From a virus, in the IMG/VR virus record IMGVR_UViG_3300043411_001451, positions 1 to 36,928 of that record: a stretch of DNA of 36,928 nt; one strand, 5' to 3'. Below the pieces are notes generated by a model. The model had not been told where the DNA came from. It saw nothing but the letters and a program-made list of their open reading frames with translations, and ran no database searches. Shown in pieces: positions 8,715 to 18,336 of this stretch. How positions within the stretch are numbered: the first letter of the stretch is position 1; every line of letters begins with the position of its first letter. The position numbers and the translations under genes are program-made.

Positions 8715-9675
8715 CTCTTTCTACAGGTAAAACCCTACCCATTGCTGTTTCCAGCGAAAGCAAGATTTCATGATTATCTGGCTTTTTGAAGTAATCATAA
8801 AGACCAGAGTCAGTAGATGCAATTCTGCTACCGTTAAAGGTATAGCCAGTTTTTGTCAATTTGATAACTCGGTTGTCTTTTGCTTGCGCAATTAGATGTC
8901 TCAAATTAAGTTCCTCGGAGTCCATTTGGCAGATCTTGATAAACAATTCCTGCAAGGTAATGCCCTCTGTGGTTTTCTTAGTAGAGGTCTTTGTTGCGTT
9001 ATACAAAGCCAAGTCTACAGTATCTCTGTTTGAACTGTTGTTAACTCCAAGACCCATGATCTTGGCCACTACTAGCCTCTTACTATCAGTAAGATTCTCC
9101 AAATATTTGGAAGCAAGTTGTGACTTCTTCATAATCTCAACAGCACTGTTCGTCTCTTCGCCCTTATCACTAAGTACGTATCTGATACGTCCAGATGTAT
9201 TGCCCTCTTTTGCAGTGCCTACATCATTATGACCTCTCAGTCCATAAACCAACAGTTTGTCCTTTTTGTTAACATCCTTGTCCAATTTGCCATTTCCTTC
9301 TCTTAACATAGTGTTAAGCAGTGAATGATTGAAAAAAGGATCCTTCCCGTTATTCGGGTTTGCTGTAGTAATCAGTTGGCCTTTGTTAGGACCTTCTTCA
9401 TACGTTAAGTAAGAACCTTGGACCAATTCATCAAGGGCCTCTTGGCTAAGTTCTTTCTGGTTCTCATCTAAGAGAAGCCATCTGTGCTTGCTAAGTGACC
9501 AGCGGATTCTGCGGCCTTGGACAGTGGAGGGAAGCTCTTGGTTATTCCATTCGCCAATAACTTTCCCTCCTTCCATGTTCATAATTTCTCCTTCGCCAAG
9601 TTTCTTGTAAACTTTCTTGGCCCCTTTTAAGAGAGAATTTTCTCCCTTTTTAGGTGCAATAATAGTTGATGCCAT
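8698..9675 (-). CDS. Hypothetical capsid-module protein
   Basis: This 325-aa protein is Lys/Glu-rich at the N-terminus and predominantly helical in the second half. Residues 50-75 (GRRIRWSLSKHRWLLLDENQKEL) form a compact basic patch. There are no transmembrane segments or enzyme motifs I recognise. It lies between the major capsid and the adaptor-like gene, so it is probably an auxiliary capsid or portal-proximal protein. The start follows an A/T-rich leader (AAAAATAACTATG). Confidence 0.55.
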   Translation of the reverse strand: MASTIIAPKKGENSLLKGAKKVYKKLGEGEIMNMEGGKVIGEWNNQELPSTVQGRRIRWSLSKHRWLLLDENQKELSQEALDELVQGSYLTYEEGPNKGQLITTANPNNGKDPFFNHSLLNTMLREGNGKLDKDVNKKDKLLVYGLRGHNDVGTAKEGNTSGRIRYVLSDKGEETNSAVEIMKKSQLASKYLENLTDSKRLVVAKIMGLGVNNSSNRDTVDLALYNATKTSTKKTTEGITLQELFIKICQMDSEELNLRHLIAQAKDNRVIKLTKTGYTFNGSRIASTDSGLYDYFKKPDNHEILLSLETAMGRVLPVERDDEIN

Positions 9676-9693
9676 AGTTATTTTTAAGTGTTT

Positions 9694-11235
9694 TTATGCT
9701 TGTACAGCCGGGCTAAACACAGCAGCCTTGGTGATATCTTTTACTCTCGCACCTTCAGAAGAAGCGTAGAAGAGTTGATATCTTCTCTGAGGACCTGTAG
9801 CAACAAATGGACCAGTGCTGGTTCTTGAGTTGATAGGACCGTTAGGAGACCAAGTACCACATACATATGTGAATAGTTCGGAATCTCTAAGTTTAAGTAA
9901 TTCTACGTTACCCTTACCAGCGTTACCGAAACCAATATCAAGTACGAAGAATTCGTAGCTAGACAACGGCATACCTGTGTCTGGGTGCAGAAGACCTCCA
10001 TTCAGATACATGCTGTCAAGGATCGGCATATGCACAACCTTGATCGAGCCGAATGGGAATAGATTGAATTCTGTAAAGTAACCAGTAGAGAATTTATAAC
10101 CCTTATAGTTGGATGGATCGTAAGACGTACCTGGGCCTACAAATGCATTGAAGTCAGACTTCACTGTGCTATTTGCAAACTCTCTTGTTACGAGCTTATT
10201 CCACTCAATCAAACCACCGGTACCTGTAATAAGGGTCCAGTTTCTTTGATTGTAATCAATTCTGTCAAAAGCTGTGGAGTTCAGGAATTGAGCAAATAGA
10301 TCAATCGTAAGACCATTCAATGGGAATTCGAATCTATTACCTCTTTCAAGGAATTCGAGTACCCCAGGGCCTACTCTACGATGATTTCCGATACTAGTAT
10401 CGAGAATATGCTTACCTGCACTTCTACCAAACCAAGACCTCAATTCTTTCTCCCATTTGATTTGGGCGAGGAATTCAGCCTCAATATAGGATATAATTTG
10501 ATCTGGATATTCTTCCATTGCCAGGCCGTTGTCATCAACTGCGCGGACTCTCAAATTCAGATTATGAGCTTTGTTGGTTACTTCTACAGTCTTACCGTAG
10601 TCTGTCATAGTGGAAGCAAATTCCACCCAAGACATACCTCCGAAGATAGTAGAGCCATATTGCTCAGAACCTTCACCGTATACAGAGTCAATCTTGATCC
10701 AGTTCAAGCCAGCTTCAAGAAGCTCAGGCGGGAAGGAATCTTCAAGATTACCTGCGTATACAACGTTATAGATAAAACCGATTCCATCTCCTACAGCCTC
10801 TGATCCTTGAACGATTACTTGATGGCTCTTAGCGATGTCTGTACACAGTACATCACCAGGAACAAACCATTCAACATCTAGCTTGATAGGGAACTCTGTA
10901 CCTTGGATACCTGGAGAAACTACGCCTGGATTTAGATTTTCCAGTGCGAGAGCTTGTACCTCACCGGTAGCTTTAAGCTTCCAGTAGATATTCTCCTGAT
11001 CTACAGTACGTACGTTACCTGATGCTTGCAACAGATCGGTAAGCAAGGTTCTCTTGCCTGACAAACTGGGGCTCGCTGAGGTAACATAATCAATTGGAGA
11101 TTCGGTCAAATCCACCCAATTTTTTGTAAGCGGATGAGTGAGCAACAGCACGTTCTCATCGGCGTAGTTAGCCCAATACTTGTTTTGTTTAGTGGACTCT
11201 TCGTAAACCTTAAATTGACTAATATTTCGTCTCAT
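9694..11235 (-). CDS. Major capsid protein, probable
   Basis: This 513-aa protein has the size of the HK97-fold capsid proteins of crAss-like phages and follows an acidic scaffold-like gene, which in turn follows the portal. It has no cysteine clusters, mixed alpha/beta composition, and a long helix-like stretch (YIEAEFLAQIKWEKELRSWFGR, residues 250-271) that would suit the spine helix. The start (RRNISQFKVYEES) lies after the leader TTAATAACAAATG. It is read from the promoter at 12419, which would give high late expression. Assignment rests on order and size, not on a recognised motif. Confidence 0.75.
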   Translation of the reverse strand: MRRNISQFKVYEESTKQNKYWANYADENVLLLTHPLTKNWVDLTESPIDYVTSASPSLSGKRTLLTDLLQASGNVRTVDQENIYWKLKATGEVQALALENLNPGVVSPGIQGTEFPIKLDVEWFVPGDVLCTDIAKSHQVIVQGSEAVGDGIGFIYNVVYAGNLEDSFPPELLEAGLNWIKIDSVYGEGSEQYGSTIFGGMSWVEFASTMTDYGKTVEVTNKAHNLNLRVRAVDDNGLAMEEYPDQIISYIEAEFLAQIKWEKELRSWFGRSAGKHILDTSIGNHRRVGPGVLEFLERGNRFEFPLNGLTIDLFAQFLNSTAFDRIDYNQRNWTLITGTGGLIEWNKLVTREFANSTVKSDFNAFVGPGTSYDPSNYKGYKFSTGYFTEFNLFPFGSIKVVHMPILDSMYLNGGLLHPDTGMPLSSYEFFVLDIGFGNAGKGNVELLKLRDSELFTYVCGTWSPNGPINSRTSTGPFVATGPQRRYQLFYASSEGARVKDITKAAVFSPAVQA

Positions 11236-11241
11236 TTGTTA

Positions 11242-12405
11242 TTAAGTTAAAAAAGCATTTCTTTTTCTAGGTTGATTCTGTCGTGATTTGGAATTAAACC
11301 CATTGAGCTTAACAATCAATTCACGATTTACTTCTTCTTTCATTCTTTCCTTCTGATCCTCAACCTTTCCGTTGTTTTTTATAAATCTAGCGAGTTTGAT
11401 CAAAGCATCGGGTTGTTGCATAAAGTTCTGATATTCAAGATAATATTGACTTACCTTTCCTTTATACGTCAATCCTGTTTCTGGATCGTCTACGTCAGTA
11501 ATTACATTTTTTGAGAACATGTAAGACTCTAAATCCTTTGCTTCGTCTTCGGTAATCTGAATGCCTTCGATATTTCTAGACTTCAGAAGCCCCTTTAAAC
11601 GAGCTGCATTTTCATCGTTCTGTCTTACGATCTCTTGTCTTTCGGCTTCTTTTTGATCTTCAATAACTTTAAGCTGAGCATCGTGTTTCTTTCGAAAGTA
11701 TGCTTTTGCTTCTTTTGCTTCATTTAGATCATCCCCTTCATCATACGCTGTATTATAAAGAGTAAGGGCCTTCTTGTCATTAAGGCCTCTGTCTTTATGC
11801 ATTGCTAAGACTAGGGCTTTAATGTTTTCTCTATCTGCATGCTCGTCCTCGATTGGAAGATTAGCAATTGTATAGTAAGAGGAAATAGCCTCTGGGCTAC
11901 CACCATTCATAAGAAAATCAACATACTTTATTTTCTCTTCAGAGTATGTTTTCTTATAATCATCCTTGAGAGCTTCTTCAATTTTGGTAGCTTTTAGCTT
12001 CTCATACTTCACCAGGAAGTCAGCCACACTGGCAGGATTGTCTATTTCTTTATCGTCGTTAACAAAGCCTAAACTAATAAAAGCTTCTCTTAGAGAGGCA
12101 ACTGCTTCTTCTTCGTTAATCTCAATTTCTTGACGTTGAGGCTCTTCTTGACCGCCTTCATCGGGGTCTTGGAATTCATCATCGTCTTGATAATCCTCAT
12201 CAACATCAGAATCAGCATACCCGTAACCATCTTGTTTATCCTGCTTTTCTTGTGATTTGGGGGATGAGGATGGTATTGGGGTAGGCTCCTCTAATGTTTC
12301 TAAAGGTTCGTTAACAACTTCTTCTGTGTCTAAAACTACCTCTCTAGGTGCCCCAAAATTAAAGGGACTGGAGGAGTAGACTTCTTTTGCTATTACTGAT
12401 GGCAT
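11242..12405 (-). CDS. Scaffold-like acidic protein
   Basis: This 387-aa protein has a disordered, very acidic N-terminal third (runs of D, E and Q between residues 60 and 105). A helical, Lys/Glu-rich middle follows, with a coiled coil near 225-265 (DAQLKVIEDQKEAERQEIV), and a basic C-terminal tail (KSRQNQPRKRNAF). This charge layout and the place between portal and major capsid are typical of head scaffolding proteins, whose basic end contacts the capsid. It is the first gene behind the 12419 promoter. No protease domain is visible. Confidence 0.7.
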   Translation of the reverse strand: MPSVIAKEVYSSSPFNFGAPREVVLDTEEVVNEPLETLEEPTPIPSSSPKSQEKQDKQDGYGYADSDVDEDYQDDDEFQDPDEGGQEEPQRQEIEINEEEAVASLREAFISLGFVNDDKEIDNPASVADFLVKYEKLKATKIEEALKDDYKKTYSEEKIKYVDFLMNGGSPEAISSYYTIANLPIEDEHADRENIKALVLAMHKDRGLNDKKALTLYNTAYDEGDDLNEAKEAKAYFRKKHDAQLKVIEDQKEAERQEIVRQNDENAARLKGLLKSRNIEGIQITEDEAKDLESYMFSKNVITDVDDPETGLTYKGKVSQYYLEYQNFMQQPDALIKLARFIKNNGKVEDQKERMKEEVNRELIVKLNGFNSKSRQNQPRKRNAFLT

Positions 12406-12418
12406 AGTGCTATAAGGT

Positions 12419-12449
12419 TAAAGATAATACATTTAAGTTATAAAAACAA
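12419..12449 (-). promoter_or_regulatory. Bacteroidota-type promoter for the capsid unit
   Basis: Read on the minus strand, TTG (12449-12447) is followed after exactly 20 nt by TATCTTTA (12426-12419). This matches the Bacteroidota consensus TTTG-N19-21-TAnnTTTG with one change in the last base. It lies just upstream of the scaffold and major capsid genes. The same TTG-N20-TATCTTT arrangement occurs at both divergent promoters near 26 kb. Confidence 0.7.
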
Positions 12450-12459
12450 TACTACTAGA

Positions 12460-12487
12460 GGGAAGTTATAATATTTTTAAACCTCCC
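12460..12487 (-). terminator. Stem-loop after portal gene
   Basis: In the minus-strand RNA, GGGAGGTT pairs with AACTTCCC (8 bp including one G-U) between the portal stop and the capsid promoter. On the plus strand the wobble would be an A-C mismatch, so the structure belongs to the minus transcript. No U-run follows directly, although TTGTTTTT occurs 13 nt later. It may be a weak terminator or an mRNA-end stabiliser. Confidence 0.4.
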
Positions 12488-12496
12488 TATAGAATA

Positions 12497-14974
12497 TTAC
12501 GACTTTGGTTTTGGCCTATTATTTACTGTGTAGGCATTCATACGTTCATCAGCAGCGATTTTCTTCTCCTGAATCCTAGCTTGCATGGCGGCAATACGTT
12601 CTGCTGACTGACGATTCTTCTCATCATTCTGCTGTGCGTACTTAATTTTAACCATCTCGCGTTCTACCTTTTCGTTGATATTATTCTGATTGGTGTCATG
12701 CTCTACGGCCTGTGTCATCATGGCTAGCTGGGCTTCGAGTCTTAACATTCTCTCATCCTGCTCTGCTTTTTGGGCCAGTAGTTGTTGTTCTTGTTCTGCC
12801 ATTGCCTTGCCCTTGTTCTCTGCCTTCTTATCTCCCTTCTTGGCTATATTAAGGATTTCTGAACCATTCTTGGCCCAGAGCAACTTGGCAGTATCTTCAA
12901 AGTCGATCTTATCAGCTTGTAGGAAGTATGGAATAAATTCCTTAATCGCCTGCATGTTGATGTCGTCCTCTGATTGGTTGGCTACTTTTACTCCTAGTTT
13001 TGAGTTTTTAAAGAGTTCTTCGGAAACATTTAGATGAGCCATTTGAGCATCATCAAGTATAAACTCATACTGCTGAGGACTCATATAGTAACAGAGTCTT
13101 GCATTATCTATCAGCGCGTTGAGGGCTCTTTCTATGATAGCATTATGAATAGAGTATATATCCTCAGTCTGCGCAGATGATTGTAGAATGTTCTGCTGGT
13201 TATTGGTAACTGGTAAGTATGGACTAATCTGCCCGAGCCTTGAAGGATTATAGTACATCGACTTAGCGATGTTATCTTTCAAAAATTCTAGATATGCAAT
13301 AGTAGACTGCTTCTCATTTCTATTAGAAAGGTCTACATTCTTAATAGCATTGACATCATTAGGGCCTACTCCTTCTTGTTGAAGATCCAGAAGTCCTATC
13401 TTATAGTGCTTTAAATAGCCATAAAAATCAATAGGATCCCAATCCTTAGGGATTGCTTGCTGGACCATCAACAACACATTGCCAAGGTCGGTAGCGTCCA
13501 TTTCTTGGAGCCTGGCCATTTGTACATTAAACTTGTACTGCCAAGGCTTTCCTAAATCCATGATAGCCACATTTCTAGAGTTCCCCATAAGCCTGGAGTA
13601 CTCTGAACCTATATAAGGCATCTTAGGATTAAAAGGATCATCTGGTGATAAATACTGTCCCTCTACTGGACCTATATTTAGATAGAGAGCATCGTCTCCG
13701 TCTCCTATCTTATCTACTTGCCAGATCTGATTTACCCAAACTACTTTCCAGGAAACATCTCCATTTATCTTACTTGGAGTATAATGCTCATCAAACCACT
13801 CATGCACCATCTTACCCTCTTCATTTGTCCTATATACATAGTACATCATTCTCTGAGCAACAAACGCTATGTGCGCATGTCTTAAGATAGTCTTTGAGTT
13901 ATAAGCTTTTAAGCCTCCATAGACTTGTTTTAGGTATCCTTGACCAGCACTATTTCTCTGGTCAATCTCTCCTCTCTTTACTCTAGGATCATTTGAAATA
14001 ACAGATACTAGCTGTGACTCTACATTAGAGTTTTGTCCATGAGTTCTTCCGCCAACATCTACTAGCGAATCTAACTGCTTAAGATGTTTAGGTTTTAGAA
14101 CATTTCCGAACATATCAAAAAACTCTGGTACAGTGATGTCTTGTTCATACTTCACCCACTCAGAGTCCTCTATATTGTGTTTATTTGGGGATAAATAATA
14201 AGATAAGCCCATTGGATTTGTTAATTCCATAAAAGGCTTAAAGTTCCTAATCCCCAATCTATATACTTCTTTTCCAGTAATAAGAGCGTGCTTAAATCCC
14301 TCGACTGTAATATTCTCTACGTCGTTGACATTCATCCAATGCTCTAACATTCTCTGTCCTTCTACATCAGTAGGAAGATAGAAATCGTTCTCCATGTAAT
14401 CCTTGATCTCCTCAAGTATCATGGTCTGTGCTTGAGAATCTGCCTGAGCCTGTAGTTCTTGAGCCTGTTCTGGAGATAGCTGCTTTCCGTCTTGATTCAA
14501 GGATTTTAGTACCTCGGCCCTAACTGGATCTATGATTGTTGTTTTAAACAACCTTTTGATAAGATCTACCTGTTTTGCCTTTCTTTGATTCTTGGCAGTA
14601 AGGCTCATATCCTTCACCTTAGGATTTATTCTTCGTCTACGCCTCTCTCCGACCATTGCTTTTGCGATCTGGTCGATGATTGGGTGATGCTCTATTTGAT
14701 CATATTGAGCAATCATCTCAGAATATTTACCATCCTCACCATAATTATATTGTGAGAAGAAGTTTCTATATTCTTCAAGATGCGGACTTCTACCATTAAA
14801 TAAATCGTAATTTATCTTAAGGCGTCTTTTATCATCCTGTCTTTCACGAAAGCTAAAAAACCCATCATAAAAGTCGGCCATGTCTTTAGCCCACTGATAA
14901 TCATTTGCTTTTTTCTTCGTCCAGCTTAGACGAAAACCGTACCCATCGAAAGGATCAATATTAAATTTATTCAT
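12497..14974 (-). CDS. Portal protein
   Basis: This 825-aa protein directly follows the terminase with a 2-bp gap. The N-terminal region (RRRLKINYDLFNGR near residues 44-60, then IIDQIAKAMVGERRRRR near 98-114) resembles large portal proteins of crAss-like and SU10-like phages in layout. The centre is mixed alpha/beta. The last 110 residues are a long Gln/Glu/Ala-rich coiled coil (EQEQQLLAQKAEQDERMLRLEAQ region), which could form the portal barrel. Size and position between TerL and the scaffold make portal the clear choice; it is the DNA gate of the prohead. Confidence 0.8.
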   Translation of the reverse strand: MNKFNIDPFDGYGFRLSWTKKKANDYQWAKDMADFYDGFFSFRERQDDKRRLKINYDLFNGRSPHLEEYRNFFSQYNYGEDGKYSEMIAQYDQIEHHPIIDQIAKAMVGERRRRRINPKVKDMSLTAKNQRKAKQVDLIKRLFKTTIIDPVRAEVLKSLNQDGKQLSPEQAQELQAQADSQAQTMILEEIKDYMENDFYLPTDVEGQRMLEHWMNVNDVENITVEGFKHALITGKEVYRLGIRNFKPFMELTNPMGLSYYLSPNKHNIEDSEWVKYEQDITVPEFFDMFGNVLKPKHLKQLDSLVDVGGRTHGQNSNVESQLVSVISNDPRVKRGEIDQRNSAGQGYLKQVYGGLKAYNSKTILRHAHIAFVAQRMMYYVYRTNEEGKMVHEWFDEHYTPSKINGDVSWKVVWVNQIWQVDKIGDGDDALYLNIGPVEGQYLSPDDPFNPKMPYIGSEYSRLMGNSRNVAIMDLGKPWQYKFNVQMARLQEMDATDLGNVLLMVQQAIPKDWDPIDFYGYLKHYKIGLLDLQQEGVGPNDVNAIKNVDLSNRNEKQSTIAYLEFLKDNIAKSMYYNPSRLGQISPYLPVTNNQQNILQSSAQTEDIYSIHNAIIERALNALIDNARLCYYMSPQQYEFILDDAQMAHLNVSEELFKNSKLGVKVANQSEDDINMQAIKEFIPYFLQADKIDFEDTAKLLWAKNGSEILNIAKKGDKKAENKGKAMAEQEQQLLAQKAEQDERMLRLEAQLAMMTQAVEHDTNQNNINEKVEREMVKIKYAQQNDEKNRQSAERIAAMQARIQEKKIAADERMNAYTVNNRPKPKS

Positions 14975-14976
14975 AA

Positions 14977-17328
14977 TTAGTAGCTGTAGAAGATTTCTTT
15001 AACATAACTCATTCTATTATCTCTCCTAGAACTGTGAAGCTTTTTCTTCAAGTTTAGGTAGATATCCTTTCTTCTTTCTTTCTCTTCTGGGGTTATGTCT
15101 ATCTCTTGTGATAGCCACAGCATAAGTATTTTTAGAGAGGAAACGTGGTCGAAGTTGCCTTCTCGCTTGTAGTTTATAAGCTCCTCTATAAGTCTCTTTG
15201 ATTTGAGTTTAAAGCAGTTATTATACAATCTTCCCATATCTTCTTTAAATGGGAGGTTTAACCAGTTGGCTATTAGCTGTTCACATTGCACCCCTAAACC
15301 AGGAACCATTCTAACCCCTACTTCATACTTTTGAGTACTGCTCTTAAGTACACGGGTAATAGCTTCTGTTGGCGTTGGTTGCAATATATAATACAAGCCC
15401 AGTCTTTTACAATACCTTATAAAGTCAGGTATGTCATTTTCTACCAAGATCTTAGCATTATAATAAAGCGCTAACTTTATAGCAGCATCATGTAGATCCT
15501 CTGTGTTGTCTGTACGCATTATACATTCAGCAACGATGTTATCCTGAAGAGTTCCTTCCCAAGAGCCCTCTGTTTGAAACCCTTTATAGACCAGAATGGA
15601 TCCTAAAGAGGTACCAAACTTATCATCTTTGACTGGGTCATAGACTACTTTGTACAAGGACCTGGTGAATGTAGTATCTGGCATCTTATCAATAGGATGC
15701 TCATATATAATTGTAGCTCCTGAATAATCTCCCCTGTACTGATCCATGCTGGTTGATATAATTGGATTCATCAACCTACCCACATCCCTGTACCATTTAA
15801 CTTCCTTTCTCTCCCTGTCTACAAATGCCAATTCTCCAATATCCGCTGAATCGCTAAATTCGTCAGTACTTTCTAATTGTGAAAGCCTTTCACGTAAGTC
15901 AGCAATTGGGAAGTTGGAGAACGTATTCGACAAGAACATTTCCGAGGGAACCATTGGCCTGGACATCAACTCATCATTGATGGCCATACTCGTACTTGCT
16001 TTTCTTTTCTTTTCTCTTACTTTCTGTAAAGAGTCATAGGCTGCTTGAATGTTGGTATTTCCTTTCTCGTCCTTAAATTTATTAAGAGCGTAGTATGCAG
16101 GAATAAACAACCCTGTTTTCTTTTCTCCAGGTTCGAAATTATTACTAAACCCAACAAAACCGTAACTATCTGGATCATAAAAAACGATCCTAGCTTCGGT
16201 AATTGTCTCCATATTACCACCAGTTCCGATGGCTACAGTAGATCCGAATCTATCAATACCGTCCGCTATACAAAGTTCATTAGAACCGATAGAGGCCAGG
16301 AAGTTTCTGAAGAGACCTATCTCCTCAAGGATCATCACAGTATAACGAGAACCTACAGCTACTTGTGGATTATCCACAGTATAAACCCCATGATAAATCG
16401 CACTCTTTGATCCCTTTTCTTTCCAGATACCCCCTTCTTTTGCTTTATAGGTGTGTCTGTAAGCTTGCTGTTTGTTGTTAGGATTTAGGGTACCTGTGGT
16501 ATTTTTATAGAAATAACTTGGTCTATAATCGTCACCTGATCCCCAGGATCCTGGCATATTAGAAGCTCCGTTCTTAAACATCGTCAATAATTCTGACGAT
16601 TTATCTGAAGCAAAGGCTCCTACAAATATACTGATCTCATTTGGTTTATTGAGATAATTATAGTCATAGTACTTGTGCCCATCAAAAAAGAACTCATGGC
16701 CAATAATGGCCCCTGATGTAAAGAAGCTCTTACCAAAGTTACGAGATCCTAAAATCATTAAGTTTCTTGCGGTGTTCCCGTATATAGGTCGCCCTAGTGG
16801 CTTGTCATGAGTCCTTTTAAGATATTCAAAACAGTCTATATATTGTTTCCTATTTCCTTCATGGTAGATGTTCTTTTGGTTCATCTCCTCCACTTCTGGA
16901 TTGGAGTCTTTAATAAAGTTAACATAGATCTCTTCGTCAGTCATGTCTGATAACAAGGCCTCATGTGAGGAGTACACTGTGTCATCTTCAAAGCCAGAGA
17001 AGCCTCTTGCCTTTAGCCATGCATAACTCAAAAGCCACTCTACATCTCTAAGGTTTGGCGAAATACGCACCCTCTGTTTTCTCTCCGTTTGCAGGATCGT
17101 CCACATGTTGATATAGAAATACAGGAAGCCCGGCATGTATCTATAACCGCCGAGCTTTTTTTCTTCATCGTAATCCCTTCCCCACTTGCCCTCCAAGCAG
17201 AGTTTTTCTTGTTTCTCCCAGTAATCTATATACTTATATGTATCTGGATGATGGTTAGGATGATCCTTACACAAGAAATCCGAGATATTATAAAGTTCTG
17301 GGAATAGCCTTATAGGTCCATCACTCAT
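14977..17328 (-). CDS. terL: Terminase large subunit
   Basis: This 783-aa packaging motor shows a Walker A-type loop GSRNFGKS at residues 194-201, a Walker B VMILEEIG at 331-338 and a motif III-like GTGG at 368-371. The C-terminal RNase H-fold nuclease has acidic candidates in YDPVKDD (563-569) and in ILVEND (near 630-632). It would cut concatemeric DNA and drive it through the portal, whose gene follows at once. An HNH nuclease gene overlaps its start by 8 nt, a pairing seen in several phage packaging modules. No small terminase subunit is recognised. Confidence 0.9.
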   Translation of the reverse strand: MSDGPIRLFPELYNISDFLCKDHPNHHPDTYKYIDYWEKQEKLCLEGKWGRDYDEEKKLGGYRYMPGFLYFYINMWTILQTERKQRVRISPNLRDVEWLLSYAWLKARGFSGFEDDTVYSSHEALLSDMTDEEIYVNFIKDSNPEVEEMNQKNIYHEGNRKQYIDCFEYLKRTHDKPLGRPIYGNTARNLMILGSRNFGKSFFTSGAIIGHEFFFDGHKYYDYNYLNKPNEISIFVGAFASDKSSELLTMFKNGASNMPGSWGSGDDYRPSYFYKNTTGTLNPNNKQQAYRHTYKAKEGGIWKEKGSKSAIYHGVYTVDNPQVAVGSRYTVMILEEIGLFRNFLASIGSNELCIADGIDRFGSTVAIGTGGNMETITEARIVFYDPDSYGFVGFSNNFEPGEKKTGLFIPAYYALNKFKDEKGNTNIQAAYDSLQKVREKKRKASTSMAINDELMSRPMVPSEMFLSNTFSNFPIADLRERLSQLESTDEFSDSADIGELAFVDRERKEVKWYRDVGRLMNPIISTSMDQYRGDYSGATIIYEHPIDKMPDTTFTRSLYKVVYDPVKDDKFGTSLGSILVYKGFQTEGSWEGTLQDNIVAECIMRTDNTEDLHDAAIKLALYYNAKILVENDIPDFIRYCKRLGLYYILQPTPTEAITRVLKSSTQKYEVGVRMVPGLGVQCEQLIANWLNLPFKEDMGRLYNNCFKLKSKRLIEELINYKREGNFDHVSSLKILMLWLSQEIDITPEEKERRKDIYLNLKKKLHSSRRDNRMSYVKEIFYSY

Positions 17329-17650
17329 CGAAATACCATAAAATCTTAGAGGATTCTTTTACTTGGTCTCTAAATTCTCCAACTCTTTTCTTTGCAATAT
17401 CCCAGATAGGCATTGAAGCAGCTTTGCTCCAACTACTATCGAAGGCCTCATGGCATCCTGTTTTTCCATCCGGTCTATCGAATGTTGAACAGAGGTACAT
17501 GACATTTTTAGGTTCTGTGGCGACACTCTTAAAGATGCGTTTGGGTAGGATGTGCGCCACATTTTTTCCTGCTCTTTTTCTTCTGAGATCAAATCCACAG
17601 TTTTCACAGTATTCTATATTTTCTACTTGTTCTTCAAAAAACTCTATCAT
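17321..17650 (-). CDS. HNH endonuclease next to terminase
   Basis: This 109-aa protein has the zinc and catalytic layout of a small HNH enzyme: CENC at residues 15-18, AHILPKRIF near 32-40, then N-V-M-Y-L-C and G-C-H-E-A-F near 65-70. In this family the first His of the AHI motif and the final His coordinate a metal for phosphodiester cleavage. It overlaps both the SPFH gene upstream and TerL downstream, so it is part of the packaging operon. HNH proteins beside TerL can be needed for packaging-site cutting; here that is inference. Confidence 0.7.
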   Translation of the reverse strand: MIEFFEEQVENIEYCENCGFDLRRKRAGKNVAHILPKRIFKSVATEPKNVMYLCSTFDRPDGKTGCHEAFDSSWSKAASMPIWDIAKKRVGEFRDQVKESSKILWYFDE

Positions 17651-18336
17651 TCCTGTTCTGTGTCTTTCCAGTCAAACTCTCCATCGTCTACAGTCACTAC
17701 TGAATTTACTCCAAGTGCTGAGCATAATAGTGCTTGAGGTAACTGGTCTTTATATTCTAATGCTTTCTGAATCCTATAATCCACCCCTCTTAGAAATTGA
17801 GAGACGGGGGTTTCTGTAAATAACATAATATCACAGTCTGTTACTATCCAACCATTCTCTTCCATAATTACACTCATTTCTCTTCTAAGTCTATTGGATT
17901 GATTTTTAACATCAAGTTCTTCTGACTTATGGAGAACCTTATGAATTATTTTCATAAACTGATTCTCAACAAAAAGATCCCTGTTCTCCATCTTGAACAG
18001 AATATGCTCAATGGAGGCAGGGTCATCTTTTACATCATACGTAACAAACGCATGGAATTTATAGGTGAGGTTGTTCTTTAAGGTAATGGATAAATCACGA
18101 TGTTCTACAAAGTTACCTTCCATTCTAAGAGATTCTACCTCCTGTCTCCAGGGCCAGATCCACTTTCCTCCAGGTTCCCATACTATAATCTCACCTGTTT
18201 CTTTGTTTCTAGAGGCTTTCCCCCATGTTGTCTTGACTCCTTTATAACCTTCTGGTATAGAAGAGAAAGCTTTAAATCCTGAAAAGATTGCGCCGCCCCC
18301 TCCTATGATCGAGGCTAAGATAAGAGTCCAGTCCAT
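17647..18336 (-). CDS. SPFH/band-7 (stomatin-like) membrane protein
   Basis: This 229-aa protein has an N-terminal hydrophobic anchor (LILASIIGGGGAIFSGF, residues 4-20) directly followed by an SPFH-type start: SIPEGYKGVKTTWGK near 26-40 and PGGKWIWPW near 55-63. Beta strands and helices complete a band-7 fold to about residue 190. Family members assemble into ring or cage structures on membranes, and the bacterial HflK/HflC pair restrains FtsH. A phage version between RuvC-side genes and TerL is unusual; roles could be membrane protection, lysis timing or protease control. No partner HflC-like gene is seen. Confidence 0.7.
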   Translation of the reverse strand: MDWTLILASIIGGGGAIFSGFKAFSSIPEGYKGVKTTWGKASRNKETGEIIVWEPGGKWIWPWRQEVESLRMEGNFVEHRDLSITLKNNLTYKFHAFVTYDVKDDPASIEHILFKMENRDLFVENQFMKIIHKVLHKSEELDVKNQSNRLRREMSVIMEENGWIVTDCDIMLFTETPVSQFLRGVDYRIQKALEYKDQLPQALLCSALGVNSVVTVDDGEFDWKDTEQE

